64,000 nucleotides of DNA, taken from contig NZ_CP051682.1 of NCBI RefSeq assembly GCF_012849215.1, positions 4,650,001-4,714,000 of the forward strand. The letters run 5' to 3'. This DNA comes from Mucilaginibacter robiniae (GTDB lineage Bacteria > Bacteroidota > Bacteroidia > Sphingobacteriales > Sphingobacteriaceae). Shown here in pieces: positions 25,615 to 34,947 of the stretch (within the stretch, counting starts at the first letter, position 1; each line of letters begins with the position of its first letter). The position numbers and the translations under genes are program-made. The notes below the pieces were generated by a model. The model did not search any database. It saw nothing but the letters and a program-made list of their open reading frames with translations, and had not been told where the DNA came from.

Positions 25615-28338
25615 ATGATGACAGCTCAACAGATACGGCAAGCTTTTCTGGACTTTTTTGCTTCTAAGGGACATACCATTGTTCCATCAGCACCTATTGT
25701 GGTCAAGAACGACCCTACGCTGATGTTTACCAATGCAGGTATGAACCAGTTTAAGGATATATTTTTGGGCGAGAGTGCGGCCAAATATCCGCGTGTGGCT
25801 GATACGCAACGTTGTTTACGGGTATCGGGCAAGCATAATGACTTGGAAGAGGTTGGTATTGATACTTACCACCACACCATGTTTGAAATGCTGGGCAACT
25901 GGAGCTTTGGCGATTATTTTAAACAGGAAGCAATTGCCTGGAGCTGGGAGTTGTTAACTAAAGTATATGGCATTTCTGCCGACCGCCTGTATGTAACTGT
26001 GTTTGAAGGAGACGAGAAAGAGCAATTGCCACGCGACCAGGAAGCTTACAATTATTGGAAGCAACACATTGCAGAAGACCGCATTTTATTAGGTAACAAG
26101 AAAGATAATTTTTGGGAAATGGGCGAAACCGGCCCATGCGGACCATGTTCTGAAATACATTATGATGGCAGGAGTGAGGAAGAAAGAGCTCGGGTAGATG
26201 GTAAAGCCTTAGTGAATGCCGATGATCCGAACGTAATTGAGATTTGGAACAACGTGTTCATGCAGTTTAACCGTTTAAAAGATGGTTCGTTACAAGCACT
26301 GCCTGCTCGACACGTAGATACAGGTATGGGCTTTGAGCGCTTGGTACGCGTACTGCAAGGCAAAACTTCCAATTATGATACGGATGTTTTCCAACCATTA
26401 ATTCAATTCATAGCTGAAAAAAGTGGCAAGCCTTACAACGCTGCTGCTACACCAGGCACCGAAGGATGGAACGAAGCTGTAGCTATGCGTGTAATGGCAG
26501 ACCATATCCGCGCCATCAGCTTTGCTATTGCCGATGGACAATTACCATCTAATAACAAAGCAGGATATGTAATCCGCCGTATTTTGCGTAGGGCTGTACG
26601 TTATGCTTATCAATACTTAGGATTCAAAGAACCCTTCTTAAATCAACTGGTACCATTATTAGCTGAACAATTTAAAGGGGTGTTTGATGAATTGTGGAGC
26701 CAAAAGGATTTTGTACAAAAGGTAGTTTCAGAAGAAGAAAATGCATTTTTAAGAAATTTGGAGCTAGGTTTACGTCGTCTTGATACATATTTCGATCTGT
26801 CAAATGAAATGGGAATAGCGACTCATCTAGATGAGGATGTAGCTGAACACATTAAAATAAAAAGGGAGTTTAATGAAGATCGAAAAAATAGACTAGTGAA
26901 TGGAACTTTTGCCTTTACACTATCAGATACATTTGGGTTTCCACTTGATTTAACGGAGTTAATAGCTCGTGAAAAAGGCTTCAACGTAAATGTAGAGCAA
27001 TTTGAGCATGAGCTGCAACAGCAAAAGAACCGTTCACGTGCTGCAACAGCTATAGATACTGGCGATTGGGTGATTTTGCAGGATGATGATAGTGTTGAGT
27101 TCACCGGTTATGATGAAACGGAAACCGTGGCACATATTATCAAATATCGTAAGGTAAAAACTAAAGGAAAGGAACAATACCAGATAGTGCTGGATAAAAC
27201 TCCTTTTTATGCGGAAAGCGGTGGCCAGGTAGGTGATGTGGGTGATTTGATTTTTCCGAATGGTGATATTATACCGGTGACAGATACCAAAAAAGAAAAC
27301 GGCTTGATCGTGCATTTTACTGACACCTTGCCGCAGGATATGAGCGATGCATTAACCGCCTATGTAGATCCGGAACGCCGTTTAAGTATCGAAAATAACC
27401 ACTCTGCTACGCATCTGCTACACGCTGCACTAAAACAGGTATTGGGCAGCCACGTCAACCAAAAAGGTTCGTTAGTAAACGAGAATAACCTGCGGTTCGA
27501 CTTTTCACATTTCAGCAAAGTAACGGAAGAGGAGCTGGCTCAAATTGAAGCTATTGTAAACCAAAAGGTACGTGAGAACATTGCTTTGCAAGAAGAACGC
27601 AATGTGCCTTATCAGCAAGCTATCAGCAGTGGCGTTACGGCATTGTTTGGTGAAAAGTACGGCGACTATGTGCGTGTAATTACCTTTGATGAAACCTTCT
27701 CAAAAGAGCTTTGCGGTGGTACGCATATTCAACATACAGGCCAGATTGGTTACTTTAAAATAGTTAGTGAAAGTGCTGTAGCTGCTGGCGTACGCCGTAT
27801 CGAAGCAATTAGTGGTATCGCTGCCGAAAACTTTATTACCGAGCAGGCTCGTTTGGTGCAGCAATTAAAAGAGTTGTTAAAAAATCCGAAAGATGTAACC
27901 AAAAGCATTGAAACTTTATTGGACGAAAACAGCCGACTGAAAAAAGAGATTGAAAAATCTATTCAGGAAAAAGCAGCCGGTTTAAAAACAGAGCTGGCAC
28001 AAAAGGCTGAAGCCGTTAATGGCATTAACTTTATTGCCCAAAAGGTGGAATTACCCAATGCCGAAGCGGTAAAAACCTTAGCCTATCAGTTGAAAGATAT
28101 CGTATCAGATTTGTTCCTGGTATTGGCTGCCAATTTTGATGGCAAACCGAACTTAACAGTCATGATTGCTGAAGACCTGGTAAAATCACGTAACTTGAAT
28201 GCCGGTGCCATTGTGCGTGACTTGGCTAAAGAAATTCAAGGCGGCGGCGGCGGTCAGCCATTCTTTGCCACTGCTGGCGGTAAAGATGCAAGTGGCTTAG
28301 ATAGGGCTTTGGCTAAAGCAAAAAGCTTTGTACTATAA
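25615..28338 (+). CDS. alaS: Alanyl-tRNA synthetase
   Basis: 907 residues, full length. The class II core starts MTAQQIRQAFLDFFASKGHT, with HHTMFEMLGNWSFGDYFK, GETGPCGPCSEIHYD and ARHVDTGMGFERLV. The editing domain carries HSATHLLH and CGGTHIQHTG (H-x-x-x-H and C-x-x-x-H zinc site), and the C-Ala domain ends IQGGGGGQPFFATAGGKD. ATG at 25615 or 25618 starts it. Residues about 388-425 (YFDLSNEMG to FNEDRKNRLVNG) seem longer and more charged than usual before the TFAFTLSDTFGFPLDLTEL motif. A strong palindromic terminator follows. Confidence 0.98.
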   Translation: MMTAQQIRQAFLDFFASKGHTIVPSAPIVVKNDPTLMFTNAGMNQFKDIFLGESAAKYPRVADTQRCLRVSGKHNDLEEVGIDTYHHTMFEMLGNWSFGDYFKQEAIAWSWELLTKVYGISADRLYVTVFEGDEKEQLPRDQEAYNYWKQHIAEDRILLGNKKDNFWEMGETGPCGPCSEIHYDGRSEEERARVDGKALVNADDPNVIEIWNNVFMQFNRLKDGSLQALPARHVDTGMGFERLVRVLQGKTSNYDTDVFQPLIQFIAEKSGKPYNAAATPGTEGWNEAVAMRVMADHIRAISFAIADGQLPSNNKAGYVIRRILRRAVRYAYQYLGFKEPFLNQLVPLLAEQFKGVFDELWSQKDFVQKVVSEEENAFLRNLELGLRRLDTYFDLSNEMGIATHLDEDVAEHIKIKREFNEDRKNRLVNGTFAFTLSDTFGFPLDLTELIAREKGFNVNVEQFEHELQQQKNRSRAATAIDTGDWVILQDDDSVEFTGYDETETVAHIIKYRKVKTKGKEQYQIVLDKTPFYAESGGQVGDVGDLIFPNGDIIPVTDTKKENGLIVHFTDTLPQDMSDALTAYVDPERRLSIENNHSATHLLHAALKQVLGSHVNQKGSLVNENNLRFDFSHFSKVTEEELAQIEAIVNQKVRENIALQEERNVPYQQAISSGVTALFGEKYGDYVRVITFDETFSKELCGGTHIQHTGQIGYFKIVSESAVAAGVRRIEAISGIAAENFITEQARLVQQLKELLKNPKDVTKSIETLLDENSRLKKEIEKSIQEKAAGLKTELAQKAEAVNGINFIAQKVELPNAEAVKTLAYQLKDIVSDLFLVLAANFDGKPNLTVMIAEDLVKSRNLNAGAIVRDLAKEIQGGGGGQPFFATAGGKDASGLDRALAKAKSFVL

Positions 28339-28352
28339 TACAGTTATACAAT

Positions 28353-28405
28353 ATAATTAATAGCAAAGGGCAGGTGTTTAACATCTGCCCTTTGCTATTA
28401 ATTAT
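28353..28405. terminator. Long palindromic terminator after alaS
   Basis: Two 26-base arms (28353-28378 and 28380-28405) around a core GCAAAGGGCAG / CTGCCCTTTGC pair with one G-T mismatch. It is near-symmetrical and lies between alaS and the lipoprotein gene. Confidence 0.8.
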
Positions 28406-28503
28406 AAAACTGGCATTGCTATCAGCCAGAAAACAGCGTAATAAAGCATCATAGCCTGTTACAATACTTGGTATTTACACGTAATCAGGTAAAGCCTTTG
28501 ACT

Positions 28504-28908
28504 ATGAAGAATATTTACGTTATTGTTCTGCTCTTAAGCAGCGTTACTGCTGCATGTAAGAAATCCAAAATACACAGTTCCTCGTCTGTTATCGGAAAAT
28601 GGAAATTAGTAAGCTACTCCGGAGGAGTTGCCGGGTTCAAACATCATCCAGCTACCGAAGATGTAGTACTTTCCATTTCTATTGATAGCCAACTAACAGT
28701 GTTCAACAGTAATGTTTCCCAATCAACGGTGCGCTATGTTACTAATGAGCATTATGCCTTTTCGTCAAGCTATAATGCACCTGGTATACAATTAGGTTCA
28801 GAGCGGTGGCAACTTTATAGCATTAGTCATGGCTTACGTGACACGTTAAGTATAGGTTGGTACAATTCACCTGATTTCCTATATCCGGAATACGAGAGGA
28901 TTAAATAG
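28504..28908 (+). CDS. Lipocalin-like lipoprotein, hypothetical
   Basis: From the ATG at 28504 the protein has 134 residues with a lipoprotein signal (VIVLLLSSVTAAC, Cys18) followed by KKSKIHSSSSVIGKWKLVSY, the opening of lipocalin-like DUF proteins of Bacteroidota, and a mostly beta body. The upstream ATG at 28468 adds 12 residues that would spoil the signal. Function unknown; it would be an outer-membrane-anchored lipid-binding or stress protein if the lipocalin reading is right. Confidence 0.72.
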   Translation: MKNIYVIVLLLSSVTAACKKSKIHSSSSVIGKWKLVSYSGGVAGFKHHPATEDVVLSISIDSQLTVFNSNVSQSTVRYVTNEHYAFSSSYNAPGIQLGSERWQLYSISHGLRDTLSIGWYNSPDFLYPEYERIK

Positions 28909-28954
28909 GTACGTTGAAGTTATTGCTAGGCAAGATTTATCAGGTGGTCAGAAA

Positions 28955-29080
28955 TATAACTAAACAACAGAATGTTTAGTTATAAAATGGTGACAAACTA
29001 ATGCCACCACTGCCAATGGTTTGTCAGTGTTACAGGGTGTTACAGGTGTTACACACTGAAACATGTAACACCTGTAACAC
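28955..29080. repeat. Three nested inverted repeats upstream of mqnE
   Basis: First, an 11-base perfect pair TATAACTAAAC / GTTTAGTTATA (28955-28965 and 28974-28984). Second, an imperfect pair starting TGACAAAC at 28991 and ending GTTTGTCA at 29026 (13 of 16). Third, a perfect 17-base pair at 29037-29053 and 29064-29080 built on GTGTTACAGG units, with a 10-base loop; GTGTTACAGG also occurs as a tandem copy at 29027-29036. No T run follows, so this is not a simple terminator; operator or repeat-element function is possible. Confidence 0.75.
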
Positions 29081-29144
29081 TACTCTGGTCAAGCCCTCGC
29101 CGCTAATGTTACAAACAAGTGATACACCATAGTTGCATAATCAT

Positions 29145-29152
29145 TAATTTTG
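29145..29152 (+). promoter_or_regulatory. Bacteroidota -7 promoter element for mqnE (TAATTTTG)
   Basis: Exact TAnnTTTG match ending 16 bases before the mqnE ATG at 29169. No clear -33 TTG at the normal spacing. The nested inverted repeats lie just upstream. Confidence 0.55.
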
Positions 29153-29168
29153 CTGCAAACACATATAC

Positions 29169-30362
29169 ATGGATGCTGAACAATCATTAAGGGTACTACT
29201 CGAAGATACCCGTTTGGCTGATGACCTGAAAGATATTGCCCGTAAAGTGCTCAACCATGAGCGTATCAACTTTGAAGAAGGCGTTATATTGTACGAAAAA
29301 GGTGAGCTCAGTTATTTGGGCGTATTGGCCAACTATATCCGCGAGCAGCGCCACGGAGATAAAACTTACTTCAACCGCAATTTTCATATTGAACCTACCA
29401 ATCTATGCGTGTACGATTGCAAATTCTGCTCATATTCCCGCTTGATTAAACAGCGTTCGGAAGGCTGGGAGTACACGATGGAAGATATGCTGAACATCGT
29501 TAAGAAATACGATGATGAGCCAGTGACCGAAGTGCACATTGTAGGTGGTGTATTGCCGCAGTATGATATGCCTTTCTATCAGCAGCTTTTTAGTTCTATA
29601 AAAGCGCACCGTCCCGAACTGCATGTAAAAGCTTTAACACCGGTAGAATATCATTACATCTTTAAAAAAGCCAAGGTAGATTATGCCACCGGTATGCGCC
29701 TGATGAAAGAGTCTGGCTTGGAATCAATGCCAGGTGGCGGTGCCGAAATTTTTCACCCGGATGTACGCGAGCTGATTGCCAAAGATAAATGTACAGCCGA
29801 CCAATGGCTGCAAATTCATGAGGAGTGGCATAAGCTGGGTATGCGCTCCAACGCGACTATGCTGTACGGCCACATTGAGCAATATTGGCATCGGGTTGAC
29901 CATATGGAACGTCTGCGCCAATTGCAAGATCGTACCGGCGGTTTCCAGACTTTCATTCCATTAAAGTTCCGCAATAAAGACAACCAGATGTCGGACATTC
30001 CTGAATCATCTGTGATAGAAGATTTACGCAATTATGCTATAGCCCGCATTTATCTGGAGAACTTTGATCATATCAAAGCATACTGGGCCATGATTAGCCG
30101 TACCACCGCACAATTATCTTTAAACTTTGGTGTGGATGATATTGATGGTACTTTAGATGATACTACCAAAATATACACCATGGCAGGTGCTGAAGAACAA
30201 ACCCCTGGCATGAGCACCAAACAACTGGTTGAGCTGATTAAAGCAGTGGGCCGTCAGCCTATTGAACGGGATACTTTATATCATGTAGTTACTGATTACA
30301 GCAACCATGATTTTATTGACGAACCCAAACCACAATTTTACAAGCTGCCTGTTGTAAACTAA
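29169..30362 (+). CDS. mqnE: Aminofutalosine synthase
   Basis: 397 residues of a radical SAM enzyme. The cluster motif is C80-x3-C84-x2-C87 in LCVYDCKFCSYSR. VTEVHIVGGVLPQYDMPFYQQL and GGFQTFIPLKFRNKDNQM point to MqnE rather than MqnC. MqnE joins 3-[(1-carboxyvinyl)oxy]benzoate with SAM to make aminofutalosine in menaquinone synthesis. It is followed after 18 bases by a histidine phosphatase and then by mqnA, the previous step of the pathway. Confidence 0.93.
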   Translation: MDAEQSLRVLLEDTRLADDLKDIARKVLNHERINFEEGVILYEKGELSYLGVLANYIREQRHGDKTYFNRNFHIEPTNLCVYDCKFCSYSRLIKQRSEGWEYTMEDMLNIVKKYDDEPVTEVHIVGGVLPQYDMPFYQQLFSSIKAHRPELHVKALTPVEYHYIFKKAKVDYATGMRLMKESGLESMPGGGAEIFHPDVRELIAKDKCTADQWLQIHEEWHKLGMRSNATMLYGHIEQYWHRVDHMERLRQLQDRTGGFQTFIPLKFRNKDNQMSDIPESSVIEDLRNYAIARIYLENFDHIKAYWAMISRTTAQLSLNFGVDDIDGTLDDTTKIYTMAGAEEQTPGMSTKQLVELIKAVGRQPIERDTLYHVVTDYSNHDFIDEPKPQFYKLPVVN

Positions 30363-30380
30363 AGCAGCTGTTATAAAAGA

Positions 30381-31001
30381 ATGATTCAAAAAACATTATA
30401 CATCGTCCGCCATGGCCAAACTGACCTTAACAAACAAGGTATTGTTCAGGGCCGTGGTATGGATACCAACCTGAACGAGGAAGGCCGGCTACAAGCCAGC
30501 CTTTTCTATAAGGCTTACCATCATATACCTTTTGATAAAATTTATATATCTACGCTGAAGCGAACGCAGCAAAGCATTCAATCCTTTATAGATTTTGGCA
30601 TTCCCTACGAGAAGCTTTCCGGGCTAGACGAGTTAGCCTGGGGCATACATGAAGGTCAGCCCAGCACACCAGAAACCAAGGCAGCTTTCTTCAAGCTTAT
30701 GCGAGACTGGACCAGCGGTCGGTTGGATTCCAAGTTTGAAAAAGGGGAAAGCCCGAATGAGGTTAAACACCGGCAGCTACAAGCGCTGGAAACCATCATG
30801 AGCCATCCGGAAGAAAAAAATGTACTGATTTGCATGCATGGCCGCGCCATGCGTTTGTTACTATGCCTGCTTACCAATAAGCCACTTATCGAGATGGACA
30901 ATTTTCCGCACCAGAACTTGGTACTGTATAAAGTTACTTACGATGGCAGCCGGTTTGAAATAGCCGATTTTAATAATGCCATCCATCTTAAAATACATTA
31001 A
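30381..31001 (+). CDS. Histidine phosphatase family protein
   Basis: 206 residues. The N-terminal LYIVRHGQTDLNKQGIVQGRG carries the R-H-G phosphate pocket, LAWGIHEGQP the proton-donor Glu region, and ICMHGRAMRLLL the second His. It belongs to the phosphoglycerate-mutase superfamily; length and the short insert fit small-molecule phosphatases. It sits between mqnE and mqnA, 18 and nine bases from each, so it is in the menaquinone operon, though no phosphatase step is part of the standard futalosine pathway. Substrate unknown. Confidence 0.9.
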   Translation: MIQKTLYIVRHGQTDLNKQGIVQGRGMDTNLNEEGRLQASLFYKAYHHIPFDKIYISTLKRTQQSIQSFIDFGIPYEKLSGLDELAWGIHEGQPSTPETKAAFFKLMRDWTSGRLDSKFEKGESPNEVKHRQLQALETIMSHPEEKNVLICMHGRAMRLLLCLLTNKPLIEMDNFPHQNLVLYKVTYDGSRFEIADFNNAIHLKIH

Positions 31002-31010
31002 TCTACTTCT

Positions 31011-31754
31011 TTGGAAAAGATCAGAATATCGGCTGTTAGTTATACTAACACCAAACCTTTTTTATATGGTATTCAACATACCGACATTATCAATCAAATT
31101 GATTTAAGTTTAGATAATCCATCAGATTGTGCCCAAAAACTTATTGACGATGTAGTGGATATTGGTTTAATACCAGTAGCAGCTACCTTAAGCTTACCAC
31201 ATTGGGAAATAGTATCTGACTACTGCATTGGTGCCGTTGGGCCGGTTAACTCTGTTTTTATTTTTAGTAACTGCGACATTCAACAGGTTAAAAGCCTACA
31301 GTTAGATCCACAATCGCGCTCGTCAAATAATCTGGCTAAAGTTCTATTGAAAAACTACTGGCAAATACAGCCAGAGCTAATAACAGCCGCGCCCGACTAT
31401 GCACAGCCGGCAGATGAATATACAGCCTTTGTGCAAATTGGCGACCGTACTTTTGGCAAAGCAGAAAGTTACCCCTTTGTATATGATTTGGCTGCTGAAT
31501 GGATAAAGTTTACCGGCTTGCCATTTACTTTTGCTGCATGGATTGCCAATAAATCTATTTCCCAATCCTTTATGAATGATTTCAACCAAGCGTTGCAGTA
31601 CGGATTAGATCATCGGGATGACTTGTTTAAAGAAATACCTATGCGCACCGACTTCGATATACAAGATTATTTGATGAAGCGTATAGATTACCCACTTACG
31701 GAAGCTAAAAAGCAAGCTTTGTATTTATTTTTAAAGTACATTAAAGAATTGTAA
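31011..31754 (+). CDS. mqnA: Chorismate dehydratase
   Basis: 247 residues starting at a TTG: EKIRISAVSYTNTKPFLYGI, the usual MqnA opening (V-S-Y-x-N-x-x-P-F). DDVVDIGLIPVAATLSL, SNNLAKVLL and IGDRTF complete the periplasmic-binding-like fold. MqnA removes water from chorismate to give 3-[(1-carboxyvinyl)oxy]benzoate, the substrate of MqnE. No ATG fits before the conserved start, so TTG is the likely start codon. A terminator follows at 31775-31810. Confidence 0.92.
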   Translation: MEKIRISAVSYTNTKPFLYGIQHTDIINQIDLSLDNPSDCAQKLIDDVVDIGLIPVAATLSLPHWEIVSDYCIGAVGPVNSVFIFSNCDIQQVKSLQLDPQSRSSNNLAKVLLKNYWQIQPELITAAPDYAQPADEYTAFVQIGDRTFGKAESYPFVYDLAAEWIKFTGLPFTFAAWIANKSISQSFMNDFNQALQYGLDHRDDLFKEIPMRTDFDIQDYLMKRIDYPLTEAKKQALYLFLKYIKEL

Positions 31755-31774
31755 GCTGATTACAAGCAACATAG

Positions 31775-31810
31775 AAAAAAGGGAGTAAACGCATGATTAC
31801 TCCCTTTTTT
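31775..31810 (+). terminator. Rho-independent terminator of the menaquinone operon
   Basis: AAAAAAGGGAGTAA pairs perfectly with TTACTCCCTTTTTT around an eight-base loop, 20 bases after mqnA. Confidence 0.9.
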
Positions 31811-31932
31811 AATAAATTCATTTTTGACGCTACTGAATACATTGTGTATTTTTAAATTTTAACAATGAAACCGATTAATTATTAATTTATCATAAAAATT
31901 AAAATATATTTTACATATTTTCAATGATGTTG

Positions 31933-31940
31933 TATTTTTG
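31933..31940 (+). promoter_or_regulatory. Bacteroidota -7 promoter element (TATTTTTG)
   Basis: Exact TAnnTTTG match ending 24 bases before the ATG at 31965. Confidence 0.55.
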
Positions 31941-31964
31941 TTGCATAAATAAAAAGGATACGTC

Positions 31965-32447
31965 ATGAAAAAAGTAATATTTACCCTGTTCGCTGCTTTA
32001 ACTTTAGGCTATAGCACTTTTGCTGCTAAGACTGCTAAATTATCTGATGATGGTGATAAAGTATTTTACACCGTTAAAAACCAGTTCAATGCTGAGTTTG
32101 GCTCAGCCGAGAATGTAACCTGGACAGTTAACAACCAAATTCAAAAAGCTGAATTTACAGAAGATGGTGTTAAGATGGCTGCTTATTATAATACCACTGG
32201 TCAGTATATTGGCTTTTCTAAACAAATAACTTTCAATGAATTGCCTGCAGCTGCTAAGAAAGAATTAGCCGCTACTTACAAAGGTTTTTTTGCAGATGAA
32301 GTACTTCGTTATGAAGATACTAATGTATCACCAGCCTTACAGCGCTATATGTCAAACGATGAAACTTACTTTGTAAAGCTGTCAAAAGATAATGTACAGC
32401 ACATTATCAAAGTAACGCCAAGTTCATCTATTGAAGTAATCAAATAA
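31965..32447 (+). CDS. Secreted PepSY-like hypothetical protein
   Basis: 160 residues with a clear Sec signal (MKKVIFTLFAALTLGYSTFAA). The mature part has FNAEFGSAENVTWTVNNQIQ and VKMAAYYNTTGQYIGFSKQITFNELP, a pattern of small secreted beta-rich proteins of Bacteroidota (PepSY-like or beta-lactamase-inhibitor-like folds). No catalytic motif is visible. It has its own promoter and a perfect terminator, so it is a single-gene unit and may be well expressed. Function unknown. Confidence 0.8.
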   Translation: MKKVIFTLFAALTLGYSTFAAKTAKLSDDGDKVFYTVKNQFNAEFGSAENVTWTVNNQIQKAEFTEDGVKMAAYYNTTGQYIGFSKQITFNELPAAAKKELAATYKGFFADEVLRYEDTNVSPALQRYMSNDETYFVKLSKDNVQHIIKVTPSSSIEVIK

Positions 32448-32469
32448 TTAGATAGTTACCTACCATTAA

Positions 32470-32509
32470 AATAAAAGAGCCCTGCTTATATAAGCAGGGC
32501 TCTTTTATT
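32470..32509. terminator. Perfect 40-bp palindromic terminator
   Basis: Arms AATAAAAGAGCCCTGCTTAT and ATAAGCAGGGCTCTTTTATT are exact reverse complements, 23 bases after the preceding stop codon. Confidence 0.9.
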
Positions 32510-32597
32510 TTAACAAGCATTTACAAGTGTTCCATTTATCATGTAATTAAAACAAGTTTATAGTTTCTGTTATTAAACAAACTGAGGTGATTTAATA

Positions 32598-34799
32598 ATG
32601 GGAAAAACAATTATAATTTCAAACCGGCTGCCGGTAAAGGTTAAAGAGAATAATGGAAATTATGAATTATCAGCCAGTGAGGGCGGTTTAGCTACTGGTT
32701 TAGGTACTATTTACAAGCAGGATGGAAATATCTGGATTGGTTGGCCTGGCGTTACTGTAGATGAACCTGCCCATCAGGAACAAATAGCAAATAAGCTTCA
32801 TGATTTAAGTTTAGTACCTGTGTACCTCACACAAGAAGAGTACAATGAATATTATGAAGGTTTTTCAAATACGGTTTTATGGCCGGTGTTTCATTATTAT
32901 GCTTCCACTTATACTACCTATAAACCTTCCAATTGGGACTACTACCGTTCGGTAAACCACAAGTTTAGAGATGTTGTGCTGGAACATGCACAACCTGGCG
33001 ATACAATATGGATACATGATTACCAGCTTTTGTTGCTGCCAGCTTTAATCAGACAGCAACTGCCCGATGTGACGATTGGGTTCTTTCTACACATACCTTT
33101 TCCATCACAAGAAATGTTTAGGTTGATACCATGGCGTATGGAGCTATTAAAAGGAATGCTGGGTGCCGATCTGGTTGGATTCCATACTTTTGATGACGTA
33201 AGACACTTTTTAAGTTCTGTTTCACGGATCATGCCTATGCAAGTATCATCCAATACTATTACCTGTGATGAACGGATAGTAGTAGCAGAAGCGTACCCTA
33301 TGGGAATTGATGAACAGAAATATGCCAGCTTAACGCAAGAGCCGGAAGTACAGCACCAAGCTGAGCAAATTAAGCTGGTATTTAAAGATGTTAATCTGAT
33401 CTTATCTATAGATAGACTTGATTATAGCAAAGGCATATTGCACCGCTTGCAGGCATTTGAGTTATTACTAAAAGAGAATCCTGAATATGTCGGTAAAGTA
33501 GCTTTGTATATGGTTGTTGTTCCATCGCGCGATCAGGTTCCGCAGTATATGGAATTACATAACCAGATTGATAAGAAAGTCGGTAACATCAATGCGATGT
33601 ACCGAACTATGGATTGGACGCCCATACATTACTATTACCGGTCGGTACCTATTGAAACCCTTTCGGCATTATACAGCACCGCTGATGTAGCTTTGGTAAC
33701 ACCCATGCGCGATGGCATGAACCTGGTATGTAAAGAATACGTAGCCAGCCGAACCAACAATGATGGGGTGCTTATATTAAGCGAAATGGCAGGTGCATCA
33801 CGAGAATTAATTGATGCATTGATTGTTAACCCTAATAATGTTATTCAAGTACGTGATGCTATAATTCAGGCTGTTAACATGCCGCTACAAGAGCAGCAAA
33901 CCCGAATGAAGCAGTTACGTCATGCGGTTAGTAAATTTAATATATCGCACTGGGTAAACTTATTTATGTCGGGCTTGTCCGAAACTAAGTTTTTACAGCG
34001 TGCTATGCAAACCCGGCATATAGCATCAGCTACCGAACAATCACTCATTAATCGTTACCATCAAACGCATAAACGACTCATATTTTTAGATTATGATGGT
34101 ACGTTAGTAGATTTCAAGACTGATATAAATCAAGCCAGCCCAGACGAAGAGCTTTATAGAATTATACGCCAACTTACTGCCGATCCGGAAAACCAGTTGG
34201 TACTTATTAGTGGCCGCAAGCATGAAAATCTGGAAGAATGGTTTGGCAAGGAGAAGTTGTTCATGATTGCCGAACATGGTGCCTGGTTCAAAGCACAAGG
34301 AACATCATCATGGTATAAAATCAATGGTTTATCAACTGCTTGGAAAAAGGATATTTATCCAATACTGGAGAAATTTGTAGATCGTACGCCCGGAACATTC
34401 ATTGAAGAGAAAACTTACTCGTTAGTTTGGCATTATCGTAAAGCACAACTTGGCTTAGGCGAACTTAGAGCCAGCGAGCTAATCAATACCTTAAAGCTAT
34501 CATCTAACGACAAAGGCTTACAGCTTTTACCTGGAGATAAAGTGGTTGAAGTAAAAAACATGGAAATCAACAAAGGTAAAGCTGCTTTGAGCTTGCTTGA
34601 TCAGGCAGAGTATGATTTCATTATGGCTTTAGGCGATGATGTAACCGATGAGGATACTTTCAAAGCCATGCCCGAAAAAGCAATTACTATTAAAGTAGGT
34701 TCAGGATCATCAGCAGCAAAATTTTATTTACGTAACCCTGATGAGGTACGGCGTTTATTAGATACGCTTTCTACGGGAGTAACAGTACTGAACGCTTAA
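32598..34799 (+). CDS. Bifunctional trehalose-6-phosphate synthase/phosphatase
   Basis: 733 residues. Residues 1-470 are a GT20 OtsA domain: IIISNRLPV, SEGGLATGL, WIGWPG, VWIHDYQLLLLP, FFLHIPFPS, DRLDYSKGI, LVTPMRDGMNLVCKEYV. From about 490 there is an OtsB HAD domain: the nucleophile region LDYDGTLVD (about 496), ISGRKHENL, and GDDVTDEDTF. Together they make trehalose 6-phosphate from UDP-glucose and glucose 6-phosphate and dephosphorylate it. The gene is not next to other trehalose genes; it is followed by a peroxiredoxin, which fits a stress-protection theme. Confidence 0.96.
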   Translation: MGKTIIISNRLPVKVKENNGNYELSASEGGLATGLGTIYKQDGNIWIGWPGVTVDEPAHQEQIANKLHDLSLVPVYLTQEEYNEYYEGFSNTVLWPVFHYYASTYTTYKPSNWDYYRSVNHKFRDVVLEHAQPGDTIWIHDYQLLLLPALIRQQLPDVTIGFFLHIPFPSQEMFRLIPWRMELLKGMLGADLVGFHTFDDVRHFLSSVSRIMPMQVSSNTITCDERIVVAEAYPMGIDEQKYASLTQEPEVQHQAEQIKLVFKDVNLILSIDRLDYSKGILHRLQAFELLLKENPEYVGKVALYMVVVPSRDQVPQYMELHNQIDKKVGNINAMYRTMDWTPIHYYYRSVPIETLSALYSTADVALVTPMRDGMNLVCKEYVASRTNNDGVLILSEMAGASRELIDALIVNPNNVIQVRDAIIQAVNMPLQEQQTRMKQLRHAVSKFNISHWVNLFMSGLSETKFLQRAMQTRHIASATEQSLINRYHQTHKRLIFLDYDGTLVDFKTDINQASPDEELYRIIRQLTADPENQLVLISGRKHENLEEWFGKEKLFMIAEHGAWFKAQGTSSWYKINGLSTAWKKDIYPILEKFVDRTPGTFIEEKTYSLVWHYRKAQLGLGELRASELINTLKLSSNDKGLQLLPGDKVVEVKNMEINKGKAALSLLDQAEYDFIMALGDDVTDEDTFKAMPEKAITIKVGSGSSAAKFYLRNPDEVRRLLDTLSTGVTVLNA

Positions 34800-34947
34800 T
34801 TTTATGGCTAATGCATATATTCAGGGTTAAAAGGTTAGTGTAATGCTGGTGTAAACTATAGTTGATTTTTGCATCAGTATAGTGATGTAAAAACTAAAGT
34901 TTTAACTTAGCAAAAACCGATTTGAAAACATCAAAAAACATACTACT

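Noticed and set aside
29027..29080. CRISPR-like array from the GTGTTACAGG repeats
   Set aside because: The repeats are only 10 bases, are direct and inverted, and have no regular spacers; no cas genes are nearby.
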